From contig UQBM01000006.1 of NCBI GenBank assembly GCA_900539265.1, forward strand, positions 17,949 to 81,948: a stretch of DNA of 64,000 nucleotides, read 5' to 3'. Below the pieces are notes generated by a model that saw only the letters and a program-made list of their open reading frames with translations, ran no database searches and was not told the origin of the DNA. The position numbers were made by a program, and so were the translations under genes. The first letter of the stretch is position 1, and the number at the start of each line of letters is the position of its first letter. This document shows, piece by piece, positions 33,804 to 45,650 of the stretch. Origin of the DNA: an uncultured Mollicutes bacterium (GTDB taxonomy: Bacteria > Bacillota_I > Bacilli_A > ML615J-28 > CAG-313).

Positions 33804-34518
33804 AGAAATCCCTGATGATTTAAAAAATGTATATGATGATGCTATAAATCTTTATTTAAATAATCATTTACCTATTCAACATATTATTGGATATACATAT
33901 TTTTATGGTTACAAGATAAAAGTAAATGATAAAGTATTAATTCCAAGACCAGAGACAGAGGAATTAGTAGGCTATGCTATGCAAACTTATGATGATGTTT
34001 TTGATGGACAAATTGTTGATTTAGTAGATATTGGAACAGGAAGTGGAGCCATTGCAATTGCTTTAGCCAAAGAGGAACCAAAATTTAAAGTTGTGGCAAC
34101 TGATATTTCTGAAGATGCTTTATTAGTTGCAAAAGAAAATGCTTTGCAAAATAATGCTAAAATTGAATTTATTAAAGGAAATATGTTAGAACCTCTAATT
34201 GAAAAAAATTTAAAATTTGATATTTTAGTTTCTAATCCCCCATATATTCCAGATGATGAGTATGTTGATGATATTGTTAAAAACAATGAACCCAACATTG
34301 CTCTTTTTGGCGGTAGTGATGGAATGTACTTTTATGATGTGATTTTATCAAAGGCGGATAAAATTTTAAAAGATAAAAATATTATTTTATTTGAACATAG
34401 TTATTCTAAGAAAAAAGAAATGTTAGCACTTGTTAAAAAATATTTTCCAAAGGGAAAGGTTGAAGTAATTAAAGATTTAAATGGAAAGGATCGTTTCACG
34501 ATAGTAGTTAATAATTAA
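33670..34518 (+). CDS. prmC: Release factor glutamine methyltransferase
   Basis: This 282-residue SAM enzyme N5-methylates the GGQ glutamine of RF1/RF2. The N-terminal helical domain carries QHIIGYTYFYGYKIKV and LIPRPETEELV. The SAM loop is LVDIGTGSGAIAIALA, and the catalytic NPPY motif is ILVSNPPYIPDDEY. Length is normal. AGAAGGAGAA at 33657-33666 gives a firm ATG. It is next to prfA, its substrate gene, apart from the inserted alr. Confidence 0.96.
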   Translation: MTYQKYLNIMGKKALEQNLEKEAIKLLVLELSKMDGATFFAKLNEEIPDDLKNVYDDAINLYLNNHLPIQHIIGYTYFYGYKIKVNDKVLIPRPETEELVGYAMQTYDDVFDGQIVDLVDIGTGSGAIAIALAKEEPKFKVVATDISEDALLVAKENALQNNAKIEFIKGNMLEPLIEKNLKFDILVSNPPYIPDDEYVDDIVKNNEPNIALFGGSDGMYFYDVILSKADKILKDKNIILFEHSYSKKKEMLALVKKYFPKGKVEVIKDLNGKDRFTIVVNN

Positions 34519-34519
34519 A

Positions 34520-35095
34520 ATGTTTATAGATAATAATAATCAAATATCAAAAGAAAAATTAAGAGGAAAGGTAATAGCATATCCAACAGATACCGTTTTT
34601 GGCATTGGTGCAATGATAGACGATTTAAAGGCTATAAGTAAAATATATAAACTTAAAAAAAGAAGTTTTGATAAACCTCTTGCTATTCTTGCTTCTAAAG
34701 TAGAAGATATTTTGCCATATATTGAAATGCCGAGTGAAGAAATCCTTAACATAATGAAAAAATATTGGCCTGGTGCTTTAACCATTATTTTTAAAAAAAA
34801 TCATTCTATTACTTCCCAACATATATCAAGGTTTGACACAATTGCTTTTAGAATTCCTAATAATACTATTGCTTTAAATATTTTGGAAAAAACGGGGCCT
34901 CTTGCTACTACAAGTGTCAATATAAGTGGTAACAAACCAATTAATACTTATCAAGAAATAGATAAGTTATTTGGTGATACAATTGATTATTTATTTGTGA
35001 AAAATGTTAATTCATCGAATATTTCTTCAACTATTATTGATGTAACCAACAATCATTTGAAGATTGTTAGACAAGGTGAAATAAAAATTTTATAA
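34520..35095 (+). CDS. tsaC: L-threonylcarbamoyladenylate synthase (TsaC/Sua5/YwlC)
   Basis: This 191-residue protein makes threonylcarbamoyl-AMP from threonine, bicarbonate and ATP for the t6A37 tRNA modification. The YrdC fold shows VIAYPTDTVFGIGA, KKRSFDKPLAILAS, YWPGALTIIFK, IAFRIPNN and GPLATTSVNISG. It is of the short form, without the extra Sua5 domain. It starts 1 bp after the prmC stop, so the genes are tightly coupled. Bacillus has ywlC in the same neighbourhood. Confidence 0.95.
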   Translation: MFIDNNNQISKEKLRGKVIAYPTDTVFGIGAMIDDLKAISKIYKLKKRSFDKPLAILASKVEDILPYIEMPSEEILNIMKKYWPGALTIIFKKNHSITSQHISRFDTIAFRIPNNTIALNILEKTGPLATTSVNISGNKPINTYQEIDKLFGDTIDYLFVKNVNSSNISSTIIDVTNNHLKIVRQGEIKIL

Positions 35096-35100
35096 AAATG

Positions 35101-35130
35101 GTATAATTTAACCAATATTTACCAATAATA
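35101..35130 (+). promoter_or_regulatory. Possible forespore-type promoter of spoIIR
   Basis: GTATA (35101-35105), 18 nt and AATAATA (35124-35130), one mismatch from the sigma-G -10. The same bases also form an extended sigma-A -10 (TGGTATAAT, 35099-35107), so the assignment is ambiguous. Confidence 0.4.
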
Positions 35131-35144
35131 TTTTTGGTGATATT

Positions 35145-35606
35145 ATGAAAAAAAAGGTTTTACAGATTATTATATCCATATTATATTTATTTTTATTAAC
35201 TTGTTGTAATCCTAAAAATAGCGAATTGCGCTTAAGAATTGTTGCTAATTCAAATAATGAAGATGATCAAGCAGTTAAGATAGAAGTTAAAGAGTTTGTC
35301 AAAGAGTATTTAGAAAAAGTTGAAATTCCTAAATTAGATTTAGCAACATTAGAAGATGAATTAAATAAGCATTTTCTAAATACTCAAATAGAAGTTAAAA
35401 GAACAAAATCTAATTATGAGGCAAAATCATATAATGGTAGATTGATTCAAGCAGGTTCTTATGATACGATTTTAATCACAATTGGTGAAGGAAAAGGAAA
35501 AAATTTTTGGACTCTTTTATATCCCGAATTTTTTGATATTTCTTTTGAGGATGATCATGAAGTAGAATATCGTAGTTTTTTCTTTGATTTATTTAAAGGG
35601 AAGTAA
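35145..35606 (+). CDS. spoIIR: Stage II sporulation protein R
   Basis: This 153-residue exported protein matches SpoIIR, the forespore signal that triggers SpoIIGA to process pro-sigma-E in the mother cell. After a signal segment (about 4-20, ending LLTCC, possibly a lipobox) comes LRLRIVANSNNEDDQAVKIE, the family start. The C-terminal block is RLIQAGSYDTILITIGEGKG, then KNFWTLLYPEFFDIS. Bacillus SpoIIR is longer (over 200 residues). The gene lies in the prfA-prmC-tsaC-rpiB-atp neighbourhood, as in Bacillus, which supports orthology. A GGTGAT site precedes the ATG. Confidence 0.88.
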   Translation: MKKKVLQIIISILYLFLLTCCNPKNSELRLRIVANSNNEDDQAVKIEVKEFVKEYLEKVEIPKLDLATLEDELNKHFLNTQIEVKRTKSNYEAKSYNGRLIQAGSYDTILITIGEGKGKNFWTLLYPEFFDISFEDDHEVEYRSFFFDLFKGK

Positions 35607-35649
35607 GAATATTTAAGGCAAAAATTCGTATAATATAATGGTGATTATT

Positions 35650-36075
35650 TTGCAAGTAATAAATATAAATGAAGAATTAAAAAAGGAAATTATTAATTTT
35701 TTATCAAATATTAGCTCAGTAACGGAGATTGATGAAGACATTATATCAAGTGGTGTAGCTTTATTAGATGATAATCAAATAAAAGGTTATATTACATATG
35801 AGAAGTTCTGTGAATATGGTTTAATAAGATACTTTATTTTTCAAAAAAATTTGCCATCATCGTCAATTATTGATATGTTTTCCTCACTAGTATCAAGAGC
35901 TAAAACAGATGAGATTGAAAGTTTTATCTCGATTGGTAAAACCCAAGAAGTAATTGATTTATTTAATGAACTTGCCTTTTATCAAATAGAACAAGATAAT
36001 TTTTTGATAAATGGTCAAAATCTAAAGGGGACAGAATTAGAAGAAGCCAAGGTTTTAAAGTTTGATATTATATAA
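35650..36075 (+). CDS. Hypothetical small protein, GNAT-like in outline
   Basis: I do not firmly recognise this 141-residue protein. The pattern of beta strands and helices (SGVALLDDNQIKGYITYE, then LIRYFIFQK and a final FYQIEQDNFLING) resembles a small acetyltransferase without a clear acetyl-CoA loop. It has no signal or membrane segment. I place the start at TTG 35650 because GGTGAT (35640-35645) is 4 nt upstream. The ATG at 35638 would precede that site and adds MVII. It lies between spoIIR and rpiB, near the ywl gene positions of Bacillus, but does not match any I recall. Confidence 0.55.
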   Translation: MQVININEELKKEIINFLSNISSVTEIDEDIISSGVALLDDNQIKGYITYEKFCEYGLIRYFIFQKNLPSSSIIDMFSSLVSRAKTDEIESFISIGKTQEVIDLFNELAFYQIEQDNFLINGQNLKGTELEEAKVLKFDII

Positions 36076-36090
36076 ATAAAAATTTAAATT

Positions 36091-36144
36091 AACATCTATT
36101 GATGATTTATTACGAAAACAAATAAATCTAAATAGATGTTTTTA
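36091..36144 (+). terminator. Terminator upstream of rpiB
   Basis: AACATCTATT and AATAGATGTT enclose a second inner stem (GATTTATT/AATAAATC) and are followed by T. It separates the prfA-spoIIR unit from the rpiB-atp unit. Confidence 0.75.
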
Positions 36145-36168
36145 AAATGTAATTTTTTATTCATAAAC

Positions 36169-36197
36169 TTGTTAAAAATTCCAAAATATGTTATAAT
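36169..36197 (+). promoter_or_regulatory. Promoter of rpiB and the ATP synthase operon
   Basis: TTGTTA (36169-36174), a 17-nt spacer and TATAAT (36192-36197) with an extended -10 TG. No other strong promoter was seen before atpB. Confidence 0.75.
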
Positions 36198-36223
36198 ACA
36201 TCTTATCAAAGGGAGATGACGTT

Positions 36224-36673
36224 ATGAGAGTTGCAATTGGATCAGATCACGCAGGGTATGAATTAAAAAGTTCTTTAGTAAAGTATTTACAACATCAAAA
36301 AGTTGAGGTTCACGATATGGGTACTTTTAGCAAAGAATCGGTAGACTATCCTGATTATGCTATTCAAGTTTGTCAAACTGTAATAAGGGACAATAGTGAC
36401 TTTGGTATTTTGATTTGCTATACGGGAATTGGAATGAGCATTGTCGCAAATAAAGTTAAAGGTATTAGAGCTGCTCTTGTTGATAATATTGAAAATGCTA
36501 GATTAACAAGGGAACACAATGATGCTAATGTCTTATGCTTAGGTGCTAAAGATGTAGATTATGAAAAGGCTAAAGCAATTATTGATACTTTTTTAAATAC
36601 CAATTTTACCGAAGGACGTCATTTGAATCGCGTTAAGAAAGTGATGAATATCGAAAAAAATGAAAAAAAATAA
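36224..36673 (+). CDS. rpiB: Ribose-5-phosphate isomerase B
   Basis: This 149-residue RpiB/LacAB-type sugar phosphate isomerase interconverts ribose-5- and ribulose-5-phosphate. The N-terminal VAIGSDHAGYELKSSL, SVDYPDYA and ALVDNIENARLTREHNDANVL are diagnostic. The active-site cysteine is present in LICYTGIGMSIVANK, where Tyr replaces the usual Gly after Cys. It overlaps the next gene by 14 bp. In Bacillus the orthologue ywlF is also just upstream of the atp operon. Confidence 0.93.
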   Translation: MRVAIGSDHAGYELKSSLVKYLQHQKVEVHDMGTFSKESVDYPDYAIQVCQTVIRDNSDFGILICYTGIGMSIVANKVKGIRAALVDNIENARLTREHNDANVLCLGAKDVDYEKAKAIIDTFLNTNFTEGRHLNRVKKVMNIEKNEKK

Positions 36674-36962
36674 GGATAATTTAGTTAAAGATTTAAAAAT
36701 ATATAATTTAGTAATGACTAATGTTTGGCAACTTTTAACCATAATTGCTATTGGTATTTTGGCAGGATATTTATTTGAAAAATATGCAACAAATCAAGAT
36801 ATTAATTATATGGCCTTTTCCATTATTTTCTTTTCCATTATAGGAATTATTAATTTTTTTGTAAGCATACTAAAAGGTGTTAAAAAATTAGAAAAAACTG
36901 ATAAAGATAAAAAGACTAAGAACAAAGAAACAATTATTGATGAGCAAAATGATGATAAATAA
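36660..36962 (+). CDS. atpZ: AtpZ-like ATP synthase accessory protein
   Basis: This 100-residue protein has two transmembrane helices (about 20-40 and 52-72) with a charged N-terminus and a Lys/Asp-rich C-tail. Size and position match AtpZ, which precedes or partners AtpI in Firmicutes atp operons and is linked to Mg2+ handling and rotor assembly. WQLLTIIAIGILAGYLFEK is the typical first helix. It overlaps rpiB and atpI at either end, so all are translated together. Confidence 0.75.
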   Translation: MKKNKDNLVKDLKIYNLVMTNVWQLLTIIAIGILAGYLFEKYATNQDINYMAFSIIFFSIIGIINFFVSILKGVKKLEKTDKDKKTKNKETIIDEQNDDK

Positions 36963-37350
36963 TCTAACAAATGAAGATTTAAAAATATTAAAACTATCTT
37001 TTATTGTAATGTTTTGCTTAGTAATTATTTCTTTAGTTTTTGCATTTTTTATTGATTTTTGGCAATATACATGGGCTCTTAGTATTTTAATTGGCTATAT
37101 ATCAGCAGTTATTTGCTATATTAAACTTGTATATGTTGTTACAAATGTTACGAATTTTATTTATCAAAACCCTAAGAAGGTTTTCATTTTAAATAATTTA
37201 TCCAGTTTACTTATATATTTTATTGTTTTATTAATTAGTGTACTAGTGCCAATTTTTAACATTTATTTATGCTTTTTAGGAATAGTAATTATTAAAATTG
37301 TTATTATAATACTTTATGGAAGAAAACCAAAAGCAAAGGAGGATGAATAG
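36949..37350 (+). CDS. atpI: ATP synthase protein I-like
   Basis: This is a small integral membrane protein with about four helices, like AtpI, which helps assemble the c ring. Motifs are weak. The call rests on size, topology and its place directly before atpB. Several starts are possible (ATG 36940, 36949, 36952). I choose 36949; no strong ribosome site distinguishes them, and translation may be coupled to the atpZ stop at 36960. Confidence 0.7.
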   Translation: MMINNLTNEDLKILKLSFIVMFCLVIISLVFAFFIDFWQYTWALSILIGYISAVICYIKLVYVVTNVTNFIYQNPKKVFILNNLSSLLIYFIVLLISVLVPIFNIYLCFLGIVIIKIVIIILYGRKPKAKEDE

Positions 37351-37352
37351 GA

Positions 37353-38042
37353 TTGGATGGAATTTTAAAAGTTTATAAAAGTTCCAACTTTGCAATTATT
37401 GCGACAACAATAATAGTCTTACTTTTTATTATAATAGTTGGAATAAAATTAAAAAAACACAATCCAGATAAGCCACCAAAGGGAATTTTATTACTTGCGG
37501 AAATGTTAGTTAGTTGGACTAATGGAATGTGTCAAGAAGCGTTGGGAACAAGGTGGAAAAAATTCGCTCCTTATGTTTTGTGTGAAGGAATGTTTTTGTT
37601 AGTTGCTAATTTAAGTGGTTTACTAGGACTTACTCCACCAACAGCTAATATTTGTGTTCCTATTGCTTTAGGAATGGTAACAGGGGTAATTATGCATATA
37701 TCATCCATTAAATATAATGGTTTAAAAGCATATTTAAAAGGTTTTTTAGATCCTATTCCCATTATGTTACCAATCAATATTTTTAGTGAATTGATTACAC
37801 CTATTTCAATGGGACTTCGTCTTTTTGGTAATATTTTTAGCGGAACCGTTGTAATGACATTAATATATTATGTACTTGGGCAAATTTGGTTATGGATTAT
37901 TCCTACTGGATATATCGTTACACCATTTATTACCCCCATTTTACATGCAATTTTTGATGTTTTTTTAGGATTAATTCAAGTATATGTATTTATGTTATTA
38001 ACAGTTATTTTTATATCAGGAAAATTACCTGAAGAAGAATAA
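37353..38042 (+). CDS. atpB: ATP synthase Fo subunit a
   Basis: This 229-residue membrane subunit forms the ion half-channels against the c ring. The conserved arginine is in PISMGLRLFGNIFSG on helix 4, and the C-terminal LGLIQVYVFMLLTVIFI is the other signature. About five helices are predicted. The start is a TTG at 37353, set by AAGGAGG at 37336-37342; the nearby ATG at 37357 is out of frame. It is the first structural gene of the operon. Confidence 0.95.
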   Translation: MDGILKVYKSSNFAIIATTIIVLLFIIIVGIKLKKHNPDKPPKGILLLAEMLVSWTNGMCQEALGTRWKKFAPYVLCEGMFLLVANLSGLLGLTPPTANICVPIALGMVTGVIMHISSIKYNGLKAYLKGFLDPIPIMLPINIFSELITPISMGLRLFGNIFSGTVVMTLIYYVLGQIWLWIIPTGYIVTPFITPILHAIFDVFLGLIQVYVFMLLTVIFISGKLPEEE

Positions 38043-38071
38043 AAAGAAAAAATTATAGAAAATAAAAATAG

Positions 38072-38362
<291 letters not shown>

Positions 38363-38379
38363 ACAAAAGGGAAAATAGT

Positions 38380-38940
38380 ATGAGCGAAGAGATTGAAAAT
38401 TTATTAAATCAAGCGATTGAATTTTTAAATAAAGATCTTGAAACCTCACAAGCATTATCAAATATGTTAGTTACATTTATATTACAATTACTTGCTACTT
38501 TAGTATTATTTTTAGTAATTCGTTTTAAGTTTTGGAATGTAATTACTGCTATGATTGAAAAAAGAGAAACTAAAATAGCGGATAGTCTCAAGGAAAAAGA
38601 TGAAGCATTAAAAGAATTAGAAATAGCAAAAAAAGAAGCTGAATTTGTTAAAGTTGAATCTAAAAAGACCGCAAACTTAATTATCGAAGATGCTAAAAAA
38701 GTTTCACAAATTGAGGCTGATGAAATTTTAAATGAAGCAAGATATCAAATTCAAAGAGAAAAAGAAAATGCGCGAGATTTAATTGATAAAGAGCGCAAAT
38801 CAATGCAAGAAAATATAAAAAATGAAGTTGTAGATATTGCTTTTTTAATGGCCGAAAAAATAGTAGAACATGAAATTGATAAAAAGGCCAATCAAGAATT
38901 GATTAACCAAACGTTATCAAAATTAGAAAAAAAAGATTAG
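38380..38940 (+). CDS. atpF: ATP synthase Fo subunit b
   Basis: This 186-residue peripheral stalk subunit has one N-terminal membrane helix (about 26-48, LVTFILQLLATLVLFLVIRF). A long charged coiled coil (residues 60-185, rich in Lys, Glu, Ala) dimerises and binds delta and F1. It is slightly longer than usual N-terminally. It lies 17 bp after atpE and 7 bp before atpH. Confidence 0.95.
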   Translation: MSEEIENLLNQAIEFLNKDLETSQALSNMLVTFILQLLATLVLFLVIRFKFWNVITAMIEKRETKIADSLKEKDEALKELEIAKKEAEFVKVESKKTANLIIEDAKKVSQIEADEILNEARYQIQREKENARDLIDKERKSMQENIKNEVVDIAFLMAEKIVEHEIDKKANQELINQTLSKLEKKD

Positions 38941-38947
38941 GTGCCTT

Positions 38948-39487
38948 ATGATTACATCAGTTGGTTTGCAATATGCTAAAGCTTTATTTGATTTAGGAAG
39001 TGAAAAACATCTTGAAAATGTATATTATAATTATTTACAAATGGTTTGCAATATTTTAAATGAAAATAAAGATATTTTGAAAGTATTATCACATCCTTCA
39101 ATAAAACTTGAAGAACGGAAAAATATTTTAAGAACTAGTTTTCAAGATTATGTTAATGAAGAATTTTTGCATTTTCTATTTGTTTTAATTGATAATTTTC
39201 GTTTAGAGGAAATTTCAGATATGCTTGATAGTTATGAATATTATTTAAATTTATCAAATAATATTTGTAATGCAATAGTTTACAGCAAATATCAAATGCT
39301 TGAAGAGGAAAAAATGGCTTTACAAAAAGCATTGGAAAGTCATTTTAATAAAAAGATAAATTTAAAATATCAATTAAATGTAAATTTATTAGGTGGTATT
39401 ATTGTTAACATTAATGGAAAAGTCATTGATGCCTCAACATTAAGGCAAATAATACATCTTAAAAATGAATTAAAGAAAGGTTGGTAA
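38948..39487 (+). CDS. atpH: ATP synthase F1 subunit delta
   Basis: This 179-residue subunit links the b stalk to the top of F1. YAKALFDLGSEKHLENV, the SHPSIKLEERKNIL segment and the C-terminal LLGGIIVNINGKVIDASTLRQI are the delta/OSCP signatures. It is cytosolic. It is 4 bp from atpA, so the two are coupled. Confidence 0.94.
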   Translation: MITSVGLQYAKALFDLGSEKHLENVYYNYLQMVCNILNENKDILKVLSHPSIKLEERKNILRTSFQDYVNEEFLHFLFVLIDNFRLEEISDMLDSYEYYLNLSNNICNAIVYSKYQMLEEEKMALQKALESHFNKKINLKYQLNVNLLGGIIVNINGKVIDASTLRQIIHLKNELKKGW

Positions 39488-40996
<1,509 letters not shown>

Positions 40997-41036
40997 TTTA
41001 TTGTAAAATGAAATATAAAAGTGAAAGGAGTAAGTG

Positions 41037-43318
<2,282 letters not shown>

Positions 43319-43319
43319 A

Positions 43320-43709
43320 ATGAAATTATCTATTGTAACTCCTAAAGGTATTAGTTTTGATGGGGAAGTAGATCATATTATTATTGATGGCGATAATGGA
43401 CAACTAGCAATCTTACAAAATCATATTCCAATTGTAGTATCTATTAAATCTGGTTTTATCAAAAGAGTGAGTAATGATTCAGAATATTATCATATTATTT
43501 CTGGTGGATTGTTAGAATTCAGTAATAATGTTGCAACTGTTATTGCCCAAGAAACGGTTGTTGGCAAAACTTTTGAAGAAGCAAAAAAGACTTTAGAAGA
43601 AATGAGAAAAATTCAGAAAGAATCTAATCGAAAACAAGCTATAGATTTTTCAAAAATGGAAAGAGATCTTGCGTTAAATCTAAAGGAAATTCAAGCATCT
43701 AAATTATAA
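43320..43709 (+). CDS. atpC: ATP synthase F1 subunit epsilon
   Basis: This 129-residue subunit has the N-terminal beta sandwich (LSIVTPKGISFDGEVDHIII, GQLAILQNHIPIVVSI, HIISGGLLEFSNN) and a C-terminal helical hairpin that can inhibit ATP hydrolysis. It starts 1 bp after the atpD stop and ends the operon. Confidence 0.96.
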   Translation: MKLSIVTPKGISFDGEVDHIIIDGDNGQLAILQNHIPIVVSIKSGFIKRVSNDSEYYHIISGGLLEFSNNVATVIAQETVVGKTFEEAKKTLEEMRKIQKESNRKQAIDFSKMERDLALNLKEIQASKL

Positions 43710-43860
43710 AAAAATTTATAAAATTTATTATTTTAACACATAATATAATTGAATAGATACGTTTTCATAATAGATGATTTGTAATTTATTAGACATCGAA
43801 ATATAATAGTGGTAAAATATAATAGTAAAATATATGCAAGAATGGTGGAGTCTGTCAAAT

Positions 43861-43884
43861 AAAGGGCGGATTATGCCCTTTTTT
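43861..43884 (+). terminator. Terminator of the ATP synthase operon
   Basis: AAAGGGC, a seven-base loop and GCCCTTT followed by T. The pyk -10 box begins three bases later. Confidence 0.9.
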
Positions 43885-43892
43885 GCTATAAT
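43884..43892 (+). promoter_or_regulatory. Extended -10 promoter of pyk
   Basis: TGC-TATAAT (43884-43892) directly follows the atp terminator, with no clear -35. Confidence 0.5.
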
Positions 43893-43919
43893 AAAATCTG
43901 ATAGTTAAAAGGTGAAAAA

Positions 43920-45335
43920 ATGAGAAAAACAAAAATTGTTTGTACACTTGGTCCTGCATCACGTGATGAAAAAGTACTAGAAAAGATGTTGTTAAATGGT
44001 ATGAATGTAGCTAGGTTGAATTTTTCACATGGTAGTCATGAATATCATAAAGAAACAATTGAACTTTTTAGAACAGTAAGAGATAAATTGCAAATACCAG
44101 CAGCTATTATGCTTGATACTAAAGGTCCAGAGATTAGACTTGGTGATTTTGAAAATGAAGAAGTAACACTTATTAAAGGTGATTTATTTACTCTAACTAC
44201 TAAAAATATTTTAGGAAATCAAGAAATTGTTAGCATTACATACAAAGATTTACCTTCACAACTTCAAATTGGCAATAAAATTTTAATTGATGATGGAAAA
44301 GTATCTTTAGAAGTTCTTGATTCAACAATTACTGATTTAAAATGTAAAGTTTTAGTTGGTGGTAAAATATCAAATCATAAGGGAGTAAATGTTCCTAACG
44401 TACATTTGAATTTTGAATATTTAAGTCAAAAAGATAAAGAAGATTTGAAATTTGGGGTAGAAAATGATGTTGACTATGTAGCAGCATCTTTTGTAAGATC
44501 AAAAGAAGACGTTAAGAGCCTTCGAAATTATTTAGACTATATTGGCGGAAAAAATATTAAGATTATATCAAAAATTGAGAATATTGAAGGTGTTGATAAC
44601 TTTGATGAAATATTAAATAGTTCTGATGGTATAATGGTAGCAAGAGGAGATATGGGGGTTGAAGTTGAGTATGAAAGACTACCTGGCTTACAAAAAAAGT
44701 TTATTAGAAAATGTTACCAGGCGGGGAAGGTCGTTATTACAGCAACTCAAATGTTAGAATCAATGATTCATAGTTTGACGCCAACTCGGGCTGAAATAAC
44801 AGATGTTGCAAATGCAGTATTTGATGGCACTAGTGCCATAATGTTATCAGGCGAAACTGCTATGGGTGATCATCCTGATAAGGTTGTCAAAACAATGGCT
44901 AAAATTGCTCGCCAAGCTGAAAATGATGCATTAAACTTAAGAGTATATGATGGCATTCCACATGATAATGATATTGATGATACAACTAATGCAATTTGTG
45001 ATGCAGCATGCACGACAGCTCGTGATTTAGATGCAAAAGTAATTATTGCTGTAACGCAATCAGGTCATACTGCTAGATGTGTTTCTAAATATCGTCCTGA
45101 TGTTCCTATTGTGGCACCAACACCTAATTTAAAAACCTACCATCAATTATCGCTTTCTTGGGGTGTATATCCTGTTAAAGCTTTATTCCAAACAAGCACA
45201 AATCAACTATTTGATCATGCTATTGCTTGTGCTAAAATGAGTGGTTATGTCAATAAAAATGACCGTGTTGTTATTACAGCTGGCGAAAATGGAATTACTA
45301 ATATTTTAAATGTTCAAATTGTTAAATTAAGATAG
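43920..45335 (+). CDS. pyk: Pyruvate kinase
   Basis: This 471-residue glycolytic enzyme makes pyruvate and ATP from phosphoenolpyruvate. It begins MRKTKIVCTLGPASRDEKVL and has MNVARLNFSHGSHEYH, ALLDTKGPE-type AIMLDTKGPEIRLGDFENEE, the catalytic IISKIENIEGVDNFDEIL, MVARGDMGVE and VITATQMLESMIHSLTPTRAE. The C-terminal effector domain is of normal size, and no extra PEP-utiliser domain is present. An AAAGGTG site precedes the ATG. In Bacillus pyk is elsewhere; here it is inserted between atpC and ywzB. Confidence 0.97.
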   Translation: MRKTKIVCTLGPASRDEKVLEKMLLNGMNVARLNFSHGSHEYHKETIELFRTVRDKLQIPAAIMLDTKGPEIRLGDFENEEVTLIKGDLFTLTTKNILGNQEIVSITYKDLPSQLQIGNKILIDDGKVSLEVLDSTITDLKCKVLVGGKISNHKGVNVPNVHLNFEYLSQKDKEDLKFGVENDVDYVAASFVRSKEDVKSLRNYLDYIGGKNIKIISKIENIEGVDNFDEILNSSDGIMVARGDMGVEVEYERLPGLQKKFIRKCYQAGKVVITATQMLESMIHSLTPTRAEITDVANAVFDGTSAIMLSGETAMGDHPDKVVKTMAKIARQAENDALNLRVYDGIPHDNDIDDTTNAICDAACTTARDLDAKVIIAVTQSGHTARCVSKYRPDVPIVAPTPNLKTYHQLSLSWGVYPVKALFQTSTNQLFDHAIACAKMSGYVNKNDRVVITAGENGITNILNVQIVKLR

Positions 45336-45377
45336 AAGAATAATATCAAAAAATAATAATAAAATAATGGTGATGAA

Positions 45378-45599
45378 ATGGAAAAAAACCTAGCATTTTT
45401 ATATTTTATAATTTTTGCAATTTCATACGGATTAATTTTTTATTTATTGTTAAAATCAAATTTTGAAAAATTATTTAAACCAGGAAAAATTAATGAAATA
45501 AGAGTAGGATATTTTGTAACTTCATTTTTACTTGCTACAATTTTTTCTTATGGAGTGGTAAAAATTGTTGAATCAATTTATACATTAATTTTAAAATAA
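45378..45599 (+). CDS. ywzB: DUF1146 membrane protein (YwzB family)
   Basis: This 73-residue protein has two transmembrane helices (about 5-25 and 48-70). The loop NFEKLFKPGKINEIRVGY matches the NFEKLLK...QARLLYILL pattern of YwzB. The function is unknown. In Bacillus ywzB also lies between atpC and the murAA-spoIID-spoIIQ region, so synteny supports the call. A GGTGAT site is 3 nt before the ATG. Confidence 0.82.
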   Translation: MEKNLAFLYFIIFAISYGLIFYLLLKSNFEKLFKPGKINEIRVGYFVTSFLLATIFSYGVVKIVESIYTLILK

Positions 45600-45604
45600 T
45601 AAAT

Positions 45605-45633
45605 GTATAAATTAAAAAAACTGTATCATAATA
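45605..45633 (+). promoter_or_regulatory. Forespore-type promoter of spoIIQ
   Basis: GTATA (45605-45609), a 17-nt spacer and CATAATA (45627-45633), close to the Bacillus sigma-F/sigma-G pattern. The start of transcription would fall near 45640, inside the ribosome site region. Confidence 0.55.
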
Positions 45634-45650
45634 ATTACGAGGTGATACAG
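45621..45650 (+). repeat. Inverted repeat enclosing the spoIIQ ribosome-binding site
   Basis: CTGTATCA (45621-45628) and TGATACAG (45643-45650) are perfect complements. They enclose GAGG and the right arm ends on the G of the GTG start codon. A transcript from the local promoter would lack the left arm; read-through RNA would contain both. Confidence 0.7.

Noticed and set aside
35099..35107. A definite sigma-A promoter for spoIIR
   Set aside because: TGGTATAAT fits an extended -10, but no -35 is present and the same bases form the GTATA forespore element, so no firm choice is possible.
43834..43908. A 24-codon frame starting ATGCAAGAATGGTGG between atpC and pyk
   Set aside because: It has no ribosome site and runs through the atp terminator hairpin and the pyk -10 box.
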